A stretch of 64,000 nucleotides of DNA from Bacteroidota bacterium (GTDB lineage: Bacteria; Bacteroidota; Bacteroidia; Chitinophagales; Chitinophagaceae), in contig JABDAN010000005.1 in NCBI GenBank assembly GCA_013289175.1, positions 23,016-87,015 on the forward strand, in the 5' to 3' direction. The translations under genes and the position numbers were made by a program. Position 1 is the stretch's first letter, and each line of letters begins with the position of its first letter. Positions 27,160 to 37,811 of the stretch are shown here, piece by piece. Below the pieces are notes generated by a model. The model was not told where the DNA came from, made no database searches, and was given only the letters and a program-made list of their open reading frames with translations.

Positions 27160-27525
27160 ATGAAAAAGAGTTCAATCAAACAAAATGTACTTTTCCTAAT
27201 GATAGGCATTGCCCTGTCCTGCAGCAAAAGCTCAAACAGCAACACAACCACCTGCAACGTTTCCACCGGAGATGTGGGTCCTCTCACTTCCAATATGAAG
27301 GTAACCTATGGAGCGAGCGTAACCAATGGGGCTACGATCAGTTCCGTAACTTACCAAGATTCAGCCGGTAATACGACAGTCAAAAACCCTACTCTTCCTT
27401 TTGTGAAAAGTGTAGATTTGAAAACCGGTCAGACGGTTGCCATCACTGCCACGGGAACACCCAATGCAGGAGAGATAACCGTAGCTTCTACCGGGAATAG
27501 TCCAAATACGGCCTCCTGTCCTTAA
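27160..27525 (+). CDS. Small secreted lipoprotein, unknown
   Basis: MKKSSIKQNVLFLMIGIALSCSKSS lipobox. Confidence 0.7.
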   Translation: MKKSSIKQNVLFLMIGIALSCSKSSNSNTTTCNVSTGDVGPLTSNMKVTYGASVTNGATISSVTYQDSAGNTTVKNPTLPFVKSVDLKTGQTVAITATGTPNAGEITVASTGNSPNTASCP

Positions 27526-27755
27526 TCTCTTTTTTTCAATCAGACAAGATAAAAATCACCGGTAATTTTTCTAAATACTAAAGTAAATACTTAGTGTGCC
27601 AGGCAATCTTTATGTCATTCTAAAAAAAAATAGCTATTTAATAGGTACAGATCAATTTTTCAGAAGAAGCCACGTTAAAGGAACTTGAAACACATATATT
27701 GCGACCGCGATATTTTTGCGCAACGATGCACAACCTCTTTAACCCTTTGGCAGCC

Positions 27756-28844
27756 ATGAAGAAATTCTCGTTATGCTTTACTATTTTTTTTCTAGTTCAG
27801 TTTAGTCTTTCAGCCCAGCAAAATTTCGATCCTGGGTATATAGTGCGTTCCGATAAGGACACAGTGAAGGGTTTTGTCCAGTCTGCCCTCGAATCAGAAT
27901 TGACCCACACTGTGAAATTTAAAAAGGAGTTGAATGCACCAGTGCAGGAGTTTACCCCGGATAACCTGGCTGGATTTGGAATGGATAAGGAAGTTTATAA
28001 AAGCTTGTATTTCCTCAACACTTCTGGAGATACCGTCTCGGAGCGGGCTTTTGTCAAATTGCTGGTAACGGGAGAATACAATTTGTATAATTATCGCACA
28101 GCCAGTCGTGATTTCTTTATTCTTCAAAAAGATACGACAATTCATTTCCTCTATGACCGGGAAACCGGAGTGTCTGGTGAAATTAAAAAGGAAGGAAATT
28201 ATCTGAACTATCTGAATCTTATCAGTGTCTTTTGCCCCAAACTCGCCGGTCACTATGACCAGGTTCAATTTAATAACCAGAGCATGACGGATTTTGTTTA
28301 TAAAGTAGACAATTGTTCTGGTCAGGAAACTGCGAAAAGTTATTTTCAAAAATCAAAAACGGTTATGAAACCAATAGTTTTTGTTGGCGGACTTCCCGTC
28401 TCCGGAAACAGTCAGTTTACAGCCAGTCTAGTACTTCAGTTCACCTTACCCAAGGTGGATAGTCACCTGGCATTTAATATTGGGGTGAACTATTCCAACA
28501 CTACTTACACATCTACTCAACGTGCTTATCCATCCAATCAGCCTTATTCCCAGATTAAAAGAGATATTATAACGAGTGTTCCGTTTACCATACAATATTA
28601 TATACTGATTACCCGGGTGCGACCTTATTTTCTGGCCGGTTTTTCCGGAGCCTATGTCCAGGAAACGAACAATTCGGCCAATATACCCGGTGCAGCCGCA
28701 GCGCCCAGTCCTTATTTTTCTGGAGCATTGGTTGGCGCTGTGGGTATAGAAGCGAGGATTGTATCCGAACTATACGCCCGGGCAGAATGGCGGTATGAAT
28801 TATTTTTAGAGCATCCCGCTATAGGATTGTCATACCATTTTTAG
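27756..28844 (+). CDS. Outer-membrane beta-barrel-like protein, unknown
   Basis: Signal MKKFSLCFTIFFLVQFSLSAQQ; aromatic-terminated barrel-like C-terminus GLSYHF; start moved from 27699. Confidence 0.65.
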   Translation: MKKFSLCFTIFFLVQFSLSAQQNFDPGYIVRSDKDTVKGFVQSALESELTHTVKFKKELNAPVQEFTPDNLAGFGMDKEVYKSLYFLNTSGDTVSERAFVKLLVTGEYNLYNYRTASRDFFILQKDTTIHFLYDRETGVSGEIKKEGNYLNYLNLISVFCPKLAGHYDQVQFNNQSMTDFVYKVDNCSGQETAKSYFQKSKTVMKPIVFVGGLPVSGNSQFTASLVLQFTLPKVDSHLAFNIGVNYSNTTYTSTQRAYPSNQPYSQIKRDIITSVPFTIQYYILITRVRPYFLAGFSGAYVQETNNSANIPGAAAAPSPYFSGALVGAVGIEARIVSELYARAEWRYELFLEHPAIGLSYHF

Positions 28845-28898
28845 TCATCCTGAAAAATATTAGTGGTTTTGTAGTGGGGAAATTCTAATTTTCCAAAA

Positions 28899-29699
28899 AT
28901 GCTTGTCATGGAATGGGGGAAACCGCTTTCCTTTAGGAAATATGGCCTGCTGCTGTGTTTTCTTGTCAAAGGGTGGATATCGCTGGCCCAGCCAACTGTC
29001 TATACCGTTTCCAATGCCCACTCCCACAACGACTATGAGCAAAAAATCCCCTATTGGCTTGCCTATCAGGCCGGTTTTGGTTCCATAGAAGCGGATATTT
29101 TCCTGGTCGATTCCATATTGTATGTTGCCCATGACCGCAGGGAACTACAGCGAAAAATAAAGTTGGAGACGGAGTACCTCATTCCTATTGTGCACTGTCT
29201 AGAAAAAAATAATGGACAGCCTTATCCAAAAACCGGAAAAAAACTTCAGCTCCTCATTGACATCAAAACCGATTCCATTCATACTTTGGCGGCACTGATT
29301 GAGTTACTCAACAAATATCCTTCCCTGATTCATAACCAGTCCTTGAGTTGGGTGATTACGGGAAACCGTCCCGATGAATCCCTGTTTACCGGTTATCCGG
29401 ATTTTATTCGTTTCGATGGTGAACTGCATAAGAATTATTCATCGGAAGCTTTAACGAAAATATCGTTGATGAGTGATGATTTCAAGAGTTATAGCGGTTG
29501 GAGCGGGGAAAATAATATACCGAAAGAGGCCGATTCTGTTTTGACCGCTGCTGTATCAAAATCACACCGATTGAGAAAACCCGTGCGGTTTTGGGATGCT
29601 CCCGATCAGGCCAACGCCTGGCATCACCTGGAACTTCTAAAAGTGGATTATATCAATACCGACCACATCAAAGCGCTGGCTGACTATTTTAAAAAATAA
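28899..29699 (+). CDS. PI-PLC/GDPD-like phosphodiesterase domain protein
   Basis: AHSHNDYEQKIPYWLAYQAGFGSIEADIFLVDSILYVAHDRREL; LLIDIKTDS; FWDAPDQANAW. Confidence 0.8.
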   Translation: MLVMEWGKPLSFRKYGLLLCFLVKGWISLAQPTVYTVSNAHSHNDYEQKIPYWLAYQAGFGSIEADIFLVDSILYVAHDRRELQRKIKLETEYLIPIVHCLEKNNGQPYPKTGKKLQLLIDIKTDSIHTLAALIELLNKYPSLIHNQSLSWVITGNRPDESLFTGYPDFIRFDGELHKNYSSEALTKISLMSDDFKSYSGWSGENNIPKEADSVLTAAVSKSHRLRKPVRFWDAPDQANAWHHLELLKVDYINTDHIKALADYFKK

Positions 29700-29728
29700 T
29701 TCTTTTATCATCCTTCACAATCGTTCAC

Positions 29729-31258
29729 ATGGAAACAAATAAGAATTCCGCAGAAAAGAAAACCATTAGTAGACAGGCGTTTCTAAAAAAGGCAGCGACT
29801 GCCGCTGCCGGATTTTATATTGTTCCCCGCCATGTTTTGGGAGGACAGGGGTTCGTAGCACCCAGTGATAAACTCTATATTGCCGCCATTGGCACCGGTG
29901 GAGAAGCAGCGAATGATATTTATCACTATGCAACGGCACCCAAAAAAAATGCAGTCATCGCCTTTCTTTGCGATGTAGATGAACGACCTGCTGCCAAAAG
30001 CAGGGCTAAATATCCCAGCGCTAAATTTTATGCAGACTGGCGCGAATTGTTCGAAAAGGAAAGCAAACATTTTGACGCCGTTTCAGTGGCCATCCCCGAT
30101 CACAATCACGCGATCGTTGGATACAGTGCAATGGAACTGAAGAAACATTTGTATCTACAAAAACCGCTTACACACGATATCTACGAGGCCCGTGTACTTA
30201 CTGAGGCGGCTAAAAAATTTAAGGTGGTTACCCAAATGGGTGACCAGGGTGCGTCCAGCGATGGTATGCGAACCATGCGGGAATGGTTTGAAGCGGGGGT
30301 TCTCGGCGATATTGAAAAAGTTTATTGCTGGACCGACCGGCCGGTCTGGCCACAGGGAATAACCTGGCCAATGGACCGGCCTCCTGTTCCTAAAGAACTC
30401 AATTGGGATCTATGGCTGGGTACAGCTCAATCGACTGACTATATCGATAATTTGGTGCCCTTCAACTGGAGGGGATGGTGGGAATTTGGAACGGGTGCAT
30501 TGGGAGATATGGGTTGCCATATCATCGGTCCGCCGTTCAAGCTGATGGAACTTGGATATCCGACTTCTATTTCCGGGAGTGCCAGCACGGTCTACAAAGG
30601 AATATTTAAAGAAGGGATCTATCCGGAAAGCGGGCCGGTATCCAGTTCGATAAAATTTAATTTTCCGTTGAAGAATGGGAAAACGCTGGATCTGATCTGG
30701 ATGGATGGTGGTATCACGCCTCAGAGAATTCAGGAGCTGGATCCATCGGTCAATATGAATCAGGCCCTGTTTGATTGGCCAAAGGACAACGACAATGAAG
30801 GGGGAACCTTGTTCATTGGCACAAAAGGAAAGGTTTCCTGTGGTTGGGGCGGAACCGTCCCCAGACTTTGGCCCGAGTCCTTACGCAAAGAGGTTCAAGT
30901 ACCTAAAAAATATCCCCGCGTTCAAGGAGATATGGATGGTCACTGGTGGCAGTGGGTGGATGCCTGTATTGCTGGATACGGAAATGCAGAAGTGGATTCC
31001 CCCTTTGAAGGTTATGCCGGGCCCCTTACGGAAACAGTTTTACTCGGAAATCTTTTACTGCGCAGTTTTAATATTCAGGAAAAAATCAAACGAATGGATC
31101 CGGTGTATGGTGAACAGGAATATTTTACATTCCCTGGTAGATATATTTCATTCCAATGGGATGGTCCTTCTATGCGCGTCACAAATTTTGAACCCGCCAA
31201 TCAGTTCATCAAAAGGGAATATAGAAAGGGCTGGGGTGAATTGAAATTATCGTCATGA
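29729..31258 (+). CDS. Gfo/Idh/MocA-family oxidoreductase (Tat-type leader)
   Basis: SRQAFLKKAATAAAGFYIVPRHVLGG; YIAAIGTGGEA; LYLQKPLTHDIYEARVL. Confidence 0.92.
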   Translation: METNKNSAEKKTISRQAFLKKAATAAAGFYIVPRHVLGGQGFVAPSDKLYIAAIGTGGEAANDIYHYATAPKKNAVIAFLCDVDERPAAKSRAKYPSAKFYADWRELFEKESKHFDAVSVAIPDHNHAIVGYSAMELKKHLYLQKPLTHDIYEARVLTEAAKKFKVVTQMGDQGASSDGMRTMREWFEAGVLGDIEKVYCWTDRPVWPQGITWPMDRPPVPKELNWDLWLGTAQSTDYIDNLVPFNWRGWWEFGTGALGDMGCHIIGPPFKLMELGYPTSISGSASTVYKGIFKEGIYPESGPVSSSIKFNFPLKNGKTLDLIWMDGGITPQRIQELDPSVNMNQALFDWPKDNDNEGGTLFIGTKGKVSCGWGGTVPRLWPESLRKEVQVPKKYPRVQGDMDGHWWQWVDACIAGYGNAEVDSPFEGYAGPLTETVLLGNLLLRSFNIQEKIKRMDPVYGEQEYFTFPGRYISFQWDGPSMRVTNFEPANQFIKREYRKGWGELKLSS

Positions 31259-31974
31259 CTATAAAGACGCTGGAAACGAAGAATGAAATGAGCCGGATGG
31301 CAGCTGATCTTATAATCCAGGGCCTGGAAGAAAATGGGAATTTGCTTTTCTGTGCGGCTACAGGAAATACACCTACGGAAACCTATCAACTCTTGAAGAA
31401 ATCTTCCGACCATCGGCCCGGATTGTTTTCGGGATTGCGGGTCATTAAGCTCGATGAGTGGGGAGGGGTGGAGAAAAATAGTCCAGGTACCTGTGAAGCC
31501 TATCTCCAAGACCATTTGGTGGGTCCCCTCGGAATTGAAGCATCCCGGTATATTTCATTTGACAGTGCTCCACCGGATCCGACACTGGAATGCAACAGAA
31601 TTCGCCAGGCAATTTCTGAAGAGGGGCCCATTCATATATGTTTGTTGGGCCTGGGATTGAACGGTCACCTGGCACTGAATGAACCAGCAGATTATTTGGA
31701 GTCCTGTGTTCATATCGCAGAACTTTCCGACAGTTCCCTTCATCACAGCATGGTGAGAGAAATGCCGGTGAAACCCATTTACGGGTTGACGCTGGGGATG
31801 GCAGATATCCTCCAGTCTGTTATGATCATTTTGCTGGTCAGTGGAGCATCCAAAAAGGCAGTGACTTCAGAATTTTTATCGGGTCGGGTGTCAACGAAAT
31901 TACCCGCCTCTTTTTTATGGCTTCACTCAAATGTTATTTGTCTACTCGATAAACAAGCCAATCCTTTTTTATAG
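31255..31974 (+). CDS. Glucosamine/galactosamine-6-phosphate isomerase family
   Basis: FCAATGNTPTETYQLL; VIKLDEWGG; LLGLGLNGHLALNEPA. Confidence 0.85.
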   Translation: MTIKTLETKNEMSRMAADLIIQGLEENGNLLFCAATGNTPTETYQLLKKSSDHRPGLFSGLRVIKLDEWGGVEKNSPGTCEAYLQDHLVGPLGIEASRYISFDSAPPDPTLECNRIRQAISEEGPIHICLLGLGLNGHLALNEPADYLESCVHIAELSDSSLHHSMVREMPVKPIYGLTLGMADILQSVMIILLVSGASKKAVTSEFLSGRVSTKLPASFLWLHSNVICLLDKQANPFL

Positions 31975-33726
31975 TATATCATTCCAGGTCGATTTATCCG
32001 TTAACAGCAACTCCCGCAATAAACGAATCGGTGGCATCCCGTTGTCCAGGATTTTGTCGTGAAATTTTAACAGGGAAAAATTGGCACCTTCCTGTTTTTG
32101 ATAGTCGGATCTCAGTTTTAGGATTTCCAGTTTCCCCACTGTATAAAACAGGTAGCCTGGATCAAAGGTTCCACGGAGGGCCTCCTGACGACAGGGTTTA
32201 TCACCCTGATACCAGTTTGTCATCAAAAATTTTGTGCCTTCATCAATTGTCATTCCCTGACAATGGGTCCTAACGGATACGCACAACCGGCAAAGGCGAA
32301 GCAAGGCATCACCTGATTGGGCCAGTCGGAATTTAGCTGCACGAATAGAGTCCCCATTGTTTCCATAACCTTCATCCAACATCATTTTTTCACAATAGTG
32401 TGCCCATCCTTCCACATAGGCATAGGAAGGAAAGATTTTTTCAACTTTGGTTGTCGGGGAAGCGTTCAGGTGTAAAAACTGTGTATAATGGCCTGGATAA
32501 ACTTCGTGGATGCTCACCACATCGGTGGTATAATAGTTAAACTGGCGCAGCCAGTCGTTCTTTTGGGTGGGCGTCCAGCTTGAATCGACCGGCGTGATAT
32601 AATAATAAGCTTCACTGGCCGTCGTTTCGAAGGGCCCAGGAGTATCCATGGAGGCGGTGCTGGTTTCCCGTGCATAAGGGGGCGTTTCTTTTACCTGAAC
32701 CCGGACTTCGGATGGCATGGAAACAATCTTTTTATCAATGATGTATTGACGGATGGACTCAAGCGTTTTTCGCGCGTCGGGTATAAGGTCCTGGGCAGTT
32801 GGATGTTCGTTTTCCAGGTCATTGTATACATCCACGGGTTTCTTTTTGGGATTGATGATCTTCGCCGCTGCATTAAAGGACGCTTGTTCTTTTTTAAGTT
32901 CTTGCATACCAATTTCTAAAATCCTTTCCGGAGAAATGGTGATGTTTTCGTCATAGAGAAGCATCTTCTGATAGTTTTCGCGCCCAATGGCGTAATGATT
33001 GTGGGCCTTGGGAAGTTTTTCCTTTTGCAGGTAAGAAATAAATCCATTAAGCGCATCCGTCGCTTTTTTGTTAGAAGCCTTAAATGCGGTCATTAAGCTG
33101 TCATTCTTGACATCTTTTAAAGCAGTAGGTAGGTCGGTATTTAAGAAAGAAACAGAACCTTTCGCTATCTGAATGGCCGTTTCAATAAAAGGCTTAGCTA
33201 AGGAATCTTGAAGATTTGCCCTTGCCTGATCGAAGAGCCGTGGCGCCTGGTTTTCCAAGGCGATAATAGAGCGTAGTCTGTTTTCCAGTGGGGCGAAGTT
33301 CCTTTTTATATAGGTATTGACATCAATCGCCCCGGCATAGGTCATCGGATTTTTAGTGTAGGTTTTCAGTTCCGTCAAATCAAAAATATCAGATTTGATT
33401 TCATTTTGGACAATCCGCAAGTCATAAAAATTTTTTTGACTCAAGGAAGCCGTGTCCATCTTATCCAACTTTTGGTTGTATTCATTTAACCAAGCCAACT
33501 CCCGGTCGAGGGCATTTTTGCTATAATCCGCCAAAATCCCGTCATATTGGTGGATGCCCAAGCTGACCGCAAACTGGGGGTGCAGATTCAGATAACCGGT
33601 TACCAAACTATCGACGGTTTGCTGGTAAACCGAATCAGCAGAAGGAATGGGTTGTGTATTGCTGTTCTGACGGCAACTGAAAAGTGTGATCCCCAGTATC
33701 AACAATAGCAATGATCCAAGACGCAT
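31969..33726 (-). CDS. DUF885 family lipoprotein
   Basis: GITLFSCRQNS lipobox; SIHEVYPGHYTQF; YVEGWAHYCEKMMLDEGYG. Confidence 0.9.
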   Translation of the reverse strand: MRLGSLLLLILGITLFSCRQNSNTQPIPSADSVYQQTVDSLVTGYLNLHPQFAVSLGIHQYDGILADYSKNALDRELAWLNEYNQKLDKMDTASLSQKNFYDLRIVQNEIKSDIFDLTELKTYTKNPMTYAGAIDVNTYIKRNFAPLENRLRSIIALENQAPRLFDQARANLQDSLAKPFIETAIQIAKGSVSFLNTDLPTALKDVKNDSLMTAFKASNKKATDALNGFISYLQKEKLPKAHNHYAIGRENYQKMLLYDENITISPERILEIGMQELKKEQASFNAAAKIINPKKKPVDVYNDLENEHPTAQDLIPDARKTLESIRQYIIDKKIVSMPSEVRVQVKETPPYARETSTASMDTPGPFETTASEAYYYITPVDSSWTPTQKNDWLRQFNYYTTDVVSIHEVYPGHYTQFLHLNASPTTKVEKIFPSYAYVEGWAHYCEKMMLDEGYGNNGDSIRAAKFRLAQSGDALLRLCRLCVSVRTHCQGMTIDEGTKFLMTNWYQGDKPCRQEALRGTFDPGYLFYTVGKLEILKLRSDYQKQEGANFSLLKFHDKILDNGMPPIRLLRELLLTDKSTWNDIL

Positions 33727-33960
33727 GGTATAAAAATTAAAGTTTCAGAATGTAAAAAAAGGAACATGATGTCAGTTATATACGGAAAACTCGGATGTCA
33801 ATAACCAGCATATAGAAATTATCCTGGAATCTGTAAATCCAGCTTAATTTTCAAATGTCGGGTAAATACTGTTAATTTGAATGCCCTTTTCCCCTAAGAA
33901 CTACCTTATTTCAATTTCCTGTAAAGCAACGTTCCTCACCAAACAGGAGTCATATTAATA

Positions 33961-35958
33961 ATGGTAAAAGCCTGCTTATTTGCGGTTTTGTTCCTCCTAT
34001 CGGAACGGGGATGGTCTCAGGCATTTCCAGAGACCGGCCAGCTTCCCAGTACGGCCTTCCCGGTTTGTGGTACCAATACATTCAAGCAAACGATCGTTCC
34101 CGAGGGGGTGACCGCTGGACTACAGGCACCGGGCTGCGGCCTATATCCGGATGTAAATCCTTTTTGGTATTCTTTTACCTGTTTTAAGGGGGGTACCCTG
34201 GGATTTGTGATCACCCCGCGAAATCTCGGCGATGACTATGACTGGATGCTTTTTGATATTACCGGCCATAATGCCAGTGATGTATTTACCAATGCGGGCC
34301 TGGTGGTGGTGGGCAACTGGTCAGGCTCTTCTGGTTTAACGGGTGCAAGAACAGGTGGAAGCAACAAAACAGAGTGTGCGTCAGATCCAAGGGACAATGT
34401 TCCCACTTTCAGCGCAATGCCTACCCTGATCCAGGGTCACAAATACCTGCTGCTCGTAAGTCACTATACGCAATCCCAAACCGGTTATTCTCTGACATTC
34501 AGTGGAGGTACGGCGGTTATAACAGATCCCACTTTGCCGCACTTACAATCGGCCACGATCTCTTGTGACAGGAAAACCCTCACGGTTCTGCTCAACAAAC
34601 AGATGCGTTGCAGCAGCCTGGATCTGGATGGCTCCGGTTTTTCGATAGCCAACGCAACGATTGTATCTGCGCAAAGCCAGGATTGTAACGGTGGCTTTGA
34701 CATGACCACCCTTTTCTTAACGCTGAGTGCACCGCTGGCGCCAGGAAATTATTCCCTGGTAGTAAAAAACGGCAGTGATGGAAATACTTTGTTGGACGAT
34801 TGTGACAACAATCTGCCGGTGGATGAATCCGCATCTTTTACGGTACAACCTCCCCACGCTACACCTTTTGACAGTCTGACCACTCCCAGCTGTGCTCCCC
34901 AAGTGGTTCAATTGGTTTTTTCTGACCCGATCCAGTGCAGCTCAATCGCACCCGATGGATCAGACTTTCAGATTACAGGGGCGCCGGGCTTGAGTATCTC
35001 AAAAGCAGAAGGCCAGTGCAGCAACGGACTTACGAGCGCCATCAATGTAACCTTCAATGGGCCCATTCAAACTAAAGGGAATTTTCAAATTTCCCTGGTA
35101 ACCGGTTCAGATGGAAACAGCCTGATCAATGTGTGTGGGGTAGAAACGCCCCCCGGGGGACAACTGTCTTTTGCCACGATGGATACGGTGTCTGCCAGCT
35201 TTGGTTATCAAATTTCATATGGATGTAAAACAGACACGATTTCACTGAGCTATGCCTTGGCCAATGAGGTAAATTACTGGAAATGGACAATCGACACTTC
35301 AGAATCCAACTCTTCACTCGATCCGGAACTGCTGGAAAATATTTTCGGACAAAAGACGGTTCAGCATATTGTGTCGAATGGATTTTGCAGTGATACTTCT
35401 ACTCAGATTGTCAACCTGGACAATGAATTAAAGGCATTTTTCCAGGCACCGGACTATGTTTGCCCAAAGGATGTTTTAAACTTTGTCAATGGTACCGTAG
35501 GTGATGTCGTAAGGTGGAACTGGGATTTTGGGGATGGAACATTTAGCAGTGTAAAGGATCCTGTCCCCCATTTGTATCCCAATACCTTAACTGGAAAAAA
35601 CTACCGGGTTGTCCTGACTGTTGAAAACAACCTGGGGTGTTTCGACAGTTTGAGTGAAGAAATCACCAAACTGCAAAGTTGTTTTATTACGGTGCCCAAT
35701 GCTTTTACGCCCAATGGCGACGGAAAAAATGATTTCCTGTACCCACTGAATGCTTACACGGCCACCAATTTAGAATTCAGGGTGTTCAACCGCTATGGCC
35801 AGCTCGTTTTTGAAACCAGAGACTGGACCCGGAAATGGGACGGAACCATCAACGGGAAACCTCAACCTGTTGGCGCTTACGTTTGGACACTGCGTTATAC
35901 GGATGGATCGTCCGGCAAAGTTTTTTCAAGCCGGGGAACATCGGTGTTGGTCCGGTGA
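33961..35958 (+). CDS. Secreted multidomain protein with PKD and gliding-motility/T9SS type B C-terminal domain
   Basis: WNWDFGDGTFSSVKDPVPHLYP (PKD); VPNAFTPNGDGKNDFLYPL...FNRYGQLVFETRDWTRKWDGTINGKPQPVGAYVWTL. Confidence 0.92.
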   Translation: MVKACLFAVLFLLSERGWSQAFPETGQLPSTAFPVCGTNTFKQTIVPEGVTAGLQAPGCGLYPDVNPFWYSFTCFKGGTLGFVITPRNLGDDYDWMLFDITGHNASDVFTNAGLVVVGNWSGSSGLTGARTGGSNKTECASDPRDNVPTFSAMPTLIQGHKYLLLVSHYTQSQTGYSLTFSGGTAVITDPTLPHLQSATISCDRKTLTVLLNKQMRCSSLDLDGSGFSIANATIVSAQSQDCNGGFDMTTLFLTLSAPLAPGNYSLVVKNGSDGNTLLDDCDNNLPVDESASFTVQPPHATPFDSLTTPSCAPQVVQLVFSDPIQCSSIAPDGSDFQITGAPGLSISKAEGQCSNGLTSAINVTFNGPIQTKGNFQISLVTGSDGNSLINVCGVETPPGGQLSFATMDTVSASFGYQISYGCKTDTISLSYALANEVNYWKWTIDTSESNSSLDPELLENIFGQKTVQHIVSNGFCSDTSTQIVNLDNELKAFFQAPDYVCPKDVLNFVNGTVGDVVRWNWDFGDGTFSSVKDPVPHLYPNTLTGKNYRVVLTVENNLGCFDSLSEEITKLQSCFITVPNAFTPNGDGKNDFLYPLNAYTATNLEFRVFNRYGQLVFETRDWTRKWDGTINGKPQPVGAYVWTLRYTDGSSGKVFSSRGTSVLVR

Positions 35959-36052
35959 TGGCGGGTGATGGCCATCTTTTCCGATCAAGTCAATGGTTTT
36001 TGGGAGTTTCGATTTTTGTTAGTCCAAAGCCAAATCAATGAAAATCTTAGCA

Positions 36053-36262
36053 CTAGCCTTGGTCAGCACTGATTTTCTCAAAGGGGAACTTCCCCTTAAT
36101 TTTTTCGTTTAAAAATCTCCCTTTGGAGGCAGCGGCTTTCATTTTCTGGTACACCGAGTCAGAAACCCCCTTGTAATCATATACGATTCCCGACCGAAAT
36201 ACAACCCGGAGAATCTTTGATGCAGGTAAGTAGCTAAAATATTGTATTACAGAGGATGGCAT
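36053..36262 (-). CDS. KTSC-domain small protein
   Basis: MPSSVIQYFSYLPASKILRVVFRSGIVYDYKGVSDSVYQKMKAAASKGRFLNEKIKGKFPFEKI. Confidence 0.85.
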   Translation of the reverse strand: MPSSVIQYFSYLPASKILRVVFRSGIVYDYKGVSDSVYQKMKAAASKGRFLNEKIKGKFPFEKISADQG

Positions 36263-36354
36263 CTGTTTCTTCCAGCGCTCAATGAAAAAACAGTGCCAGG
36301 GCCCGGAATGTTGATTTTATTCGTAAATTAGGAGTGATCTTTTCTTCATTGGTA

Positions 36355-37053
36355 ATGAAAAAACATATTACCTGCACGCTATTTTGTTTTTCGATCATAG
36401 CGATGATTTTTGCGCAGGGAAATTCATATTCAGATCTTACCAAACTGGGAACTTTATCAAGAAGTCAATTTGATCCCGGATCCATTGTTACAAGAAATCT
36501 TTATTTTGAAGGCGGTTGGGTAAAGGCAAAACTGCTGAAGGCGGATAATTCGGTGATGAGCAACGACTCTTTTCTATATAATTTTGATAAAATTGACCGG
36601 TCGCTGCTGATTACGGCGGATTTCAAAAATGTTTTCGAAATCGATCACCGGGAATTCAAAGCGATCATATTTTATGTTCATGACTCAGCTTACCTGTTCA
36701 AACACATTGATTTTATCAATGACAAGGATCTTTTTCAAATTCTGATCAATAGTAAGGATAAGTATTCTCTTTGTAAGGTTATGCGTACCAAATTGATTAA
36801 ATACTACAGCAGTATTGGTTTGCAGCCTGCCCGACTGAGCCCCCTGGATAAATATGAGGACATCATCATGTACTATATTTTTTTCCCGAGCAGAGACTAT
36901 AAAAAAATATTTTTGTTGAAAAAATCGGCAATAGAAAAGGCATTCAGGTTGGATCCGGATGGCCAAAAAGTATCTGAGTATCTGGAAGCAATAGGTAAGA
37001 AGGAACTGAGTGAAAACGATCTGATGCAGCTCATCAATTATCTTAACACCTAG
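36355..37053 (+). CDS. Hypothetical secreted protein
   Basis: Signal MKKHITCTLFCFSIIAMIFAQG; 232 aa. Confidence 0.65.
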   Translation: MKKHITCTLFCFSIIAMIFAQGNSYSDLTKLGTLSRSQFDPGSIVTRNLYFEGGWVKAKLLKADNSVMSNDSFLYNFDKIDRSLLITADFKNVFEIDHREFKAIIFYVHDSAYLFKHIDFINDKDLFQILINSKDKYSLCKVMRTKLIKYYSSIGLQPARLSPLDKYEDIIMYYIFFPSRDYKKIFLLKKSAIEKAFRLDPDGQKVSEYLEAIGKKELSENDLMQLINYLNT

Positions 37054-37061
37054 CTGAGTTA

Positions 37062-37811
37062 TCAGCCACCAATGAGTTTAAGAAAGACGTCTTTTTTTCT
37101 GCGAGACACATCGATCACATCCCCGTTACGCAAAGTAATCTGTCCACCATCACCGCGTACATATTTTGTAATGTAGTTAAGGTTTATCAGGTGTGAATGA
37201 TGTACCCGGTAAAATTTGTAATCCTGAAGGAGTTCTTCAAAGTCTTTCAGCTGCCTGGTTACAAGCATATGTCTCCCATTCAATAAGATTATTTTGGAAT
37301 AATTGGAACTCGATTCAATACGCATGATCTGATTAATTTGAATGAATTCGAGTCCGTCATTGGTAGGAATGGCAATCGGATCTTCCTGACTTTTGGGATT
37401 GGCCAGATTTTTTTTCAGTATATCGGCTCGCTCACGTGTTTTTTTCAGTGTAAATCCTGCCAATCTTTCTACGGTTTGCTGCAAGTCTTCGATTGCAACG
37501 GGTTTTACCAGGTAATCAAAGGCGCTAATACGTATGGCGTTGATGGCATAGTGATTATAAGCCGTAATAAATATGACTTCGAAATCTATTTCAGGGATCT
37601 GCTCCAGCATTTTAAATCCACTCATGCGTGGCATTTCTATATCCAGAAAAATAACATCCGGTTTATTTTGCTGAATCAGTCGGATTGCCTCTTCCGGATT
37701 TTGGGTTTGAGCGACAACTTTTACGGTCGGGCAATATTCGTGAATCTTGAACTGCAGGTTTTGCAGACTGTTTAATTCATCATCTATCAGAATAGCTTTG
37801 AGCGTTGGCAT
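37062..37811 (-). CDS. LytTR-family response regulator
   Basis: AILIDDELNSLQNL; DVIFLDIEMPRMSGF; KDFEELLQDYKFYRVHHSHLINLNYI. Confidence 0.95.
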   Translation of the reverse strand: MPTLKAILIDDELNSLQNLQFKIHEYCPTVKVVAQTQNPEEAIRLIQQNKPDVIFLDIEMPRMSGFKMLEQIPEIDFEVIFITAYNHYAINAIRISAFDYLVKPVAIEDLQQTVERLAGFTLKKTRERADILKKNLANPKSQEDPIAIPTNDGLEFIQINQIMRIESSSNYSKIILLNGRHMLVTRQLKDFEELLQDYKFYRVHHSHLINLNYITKYVRGDGGQITLRNGDVIDVSRRKKDVFLKLIGG

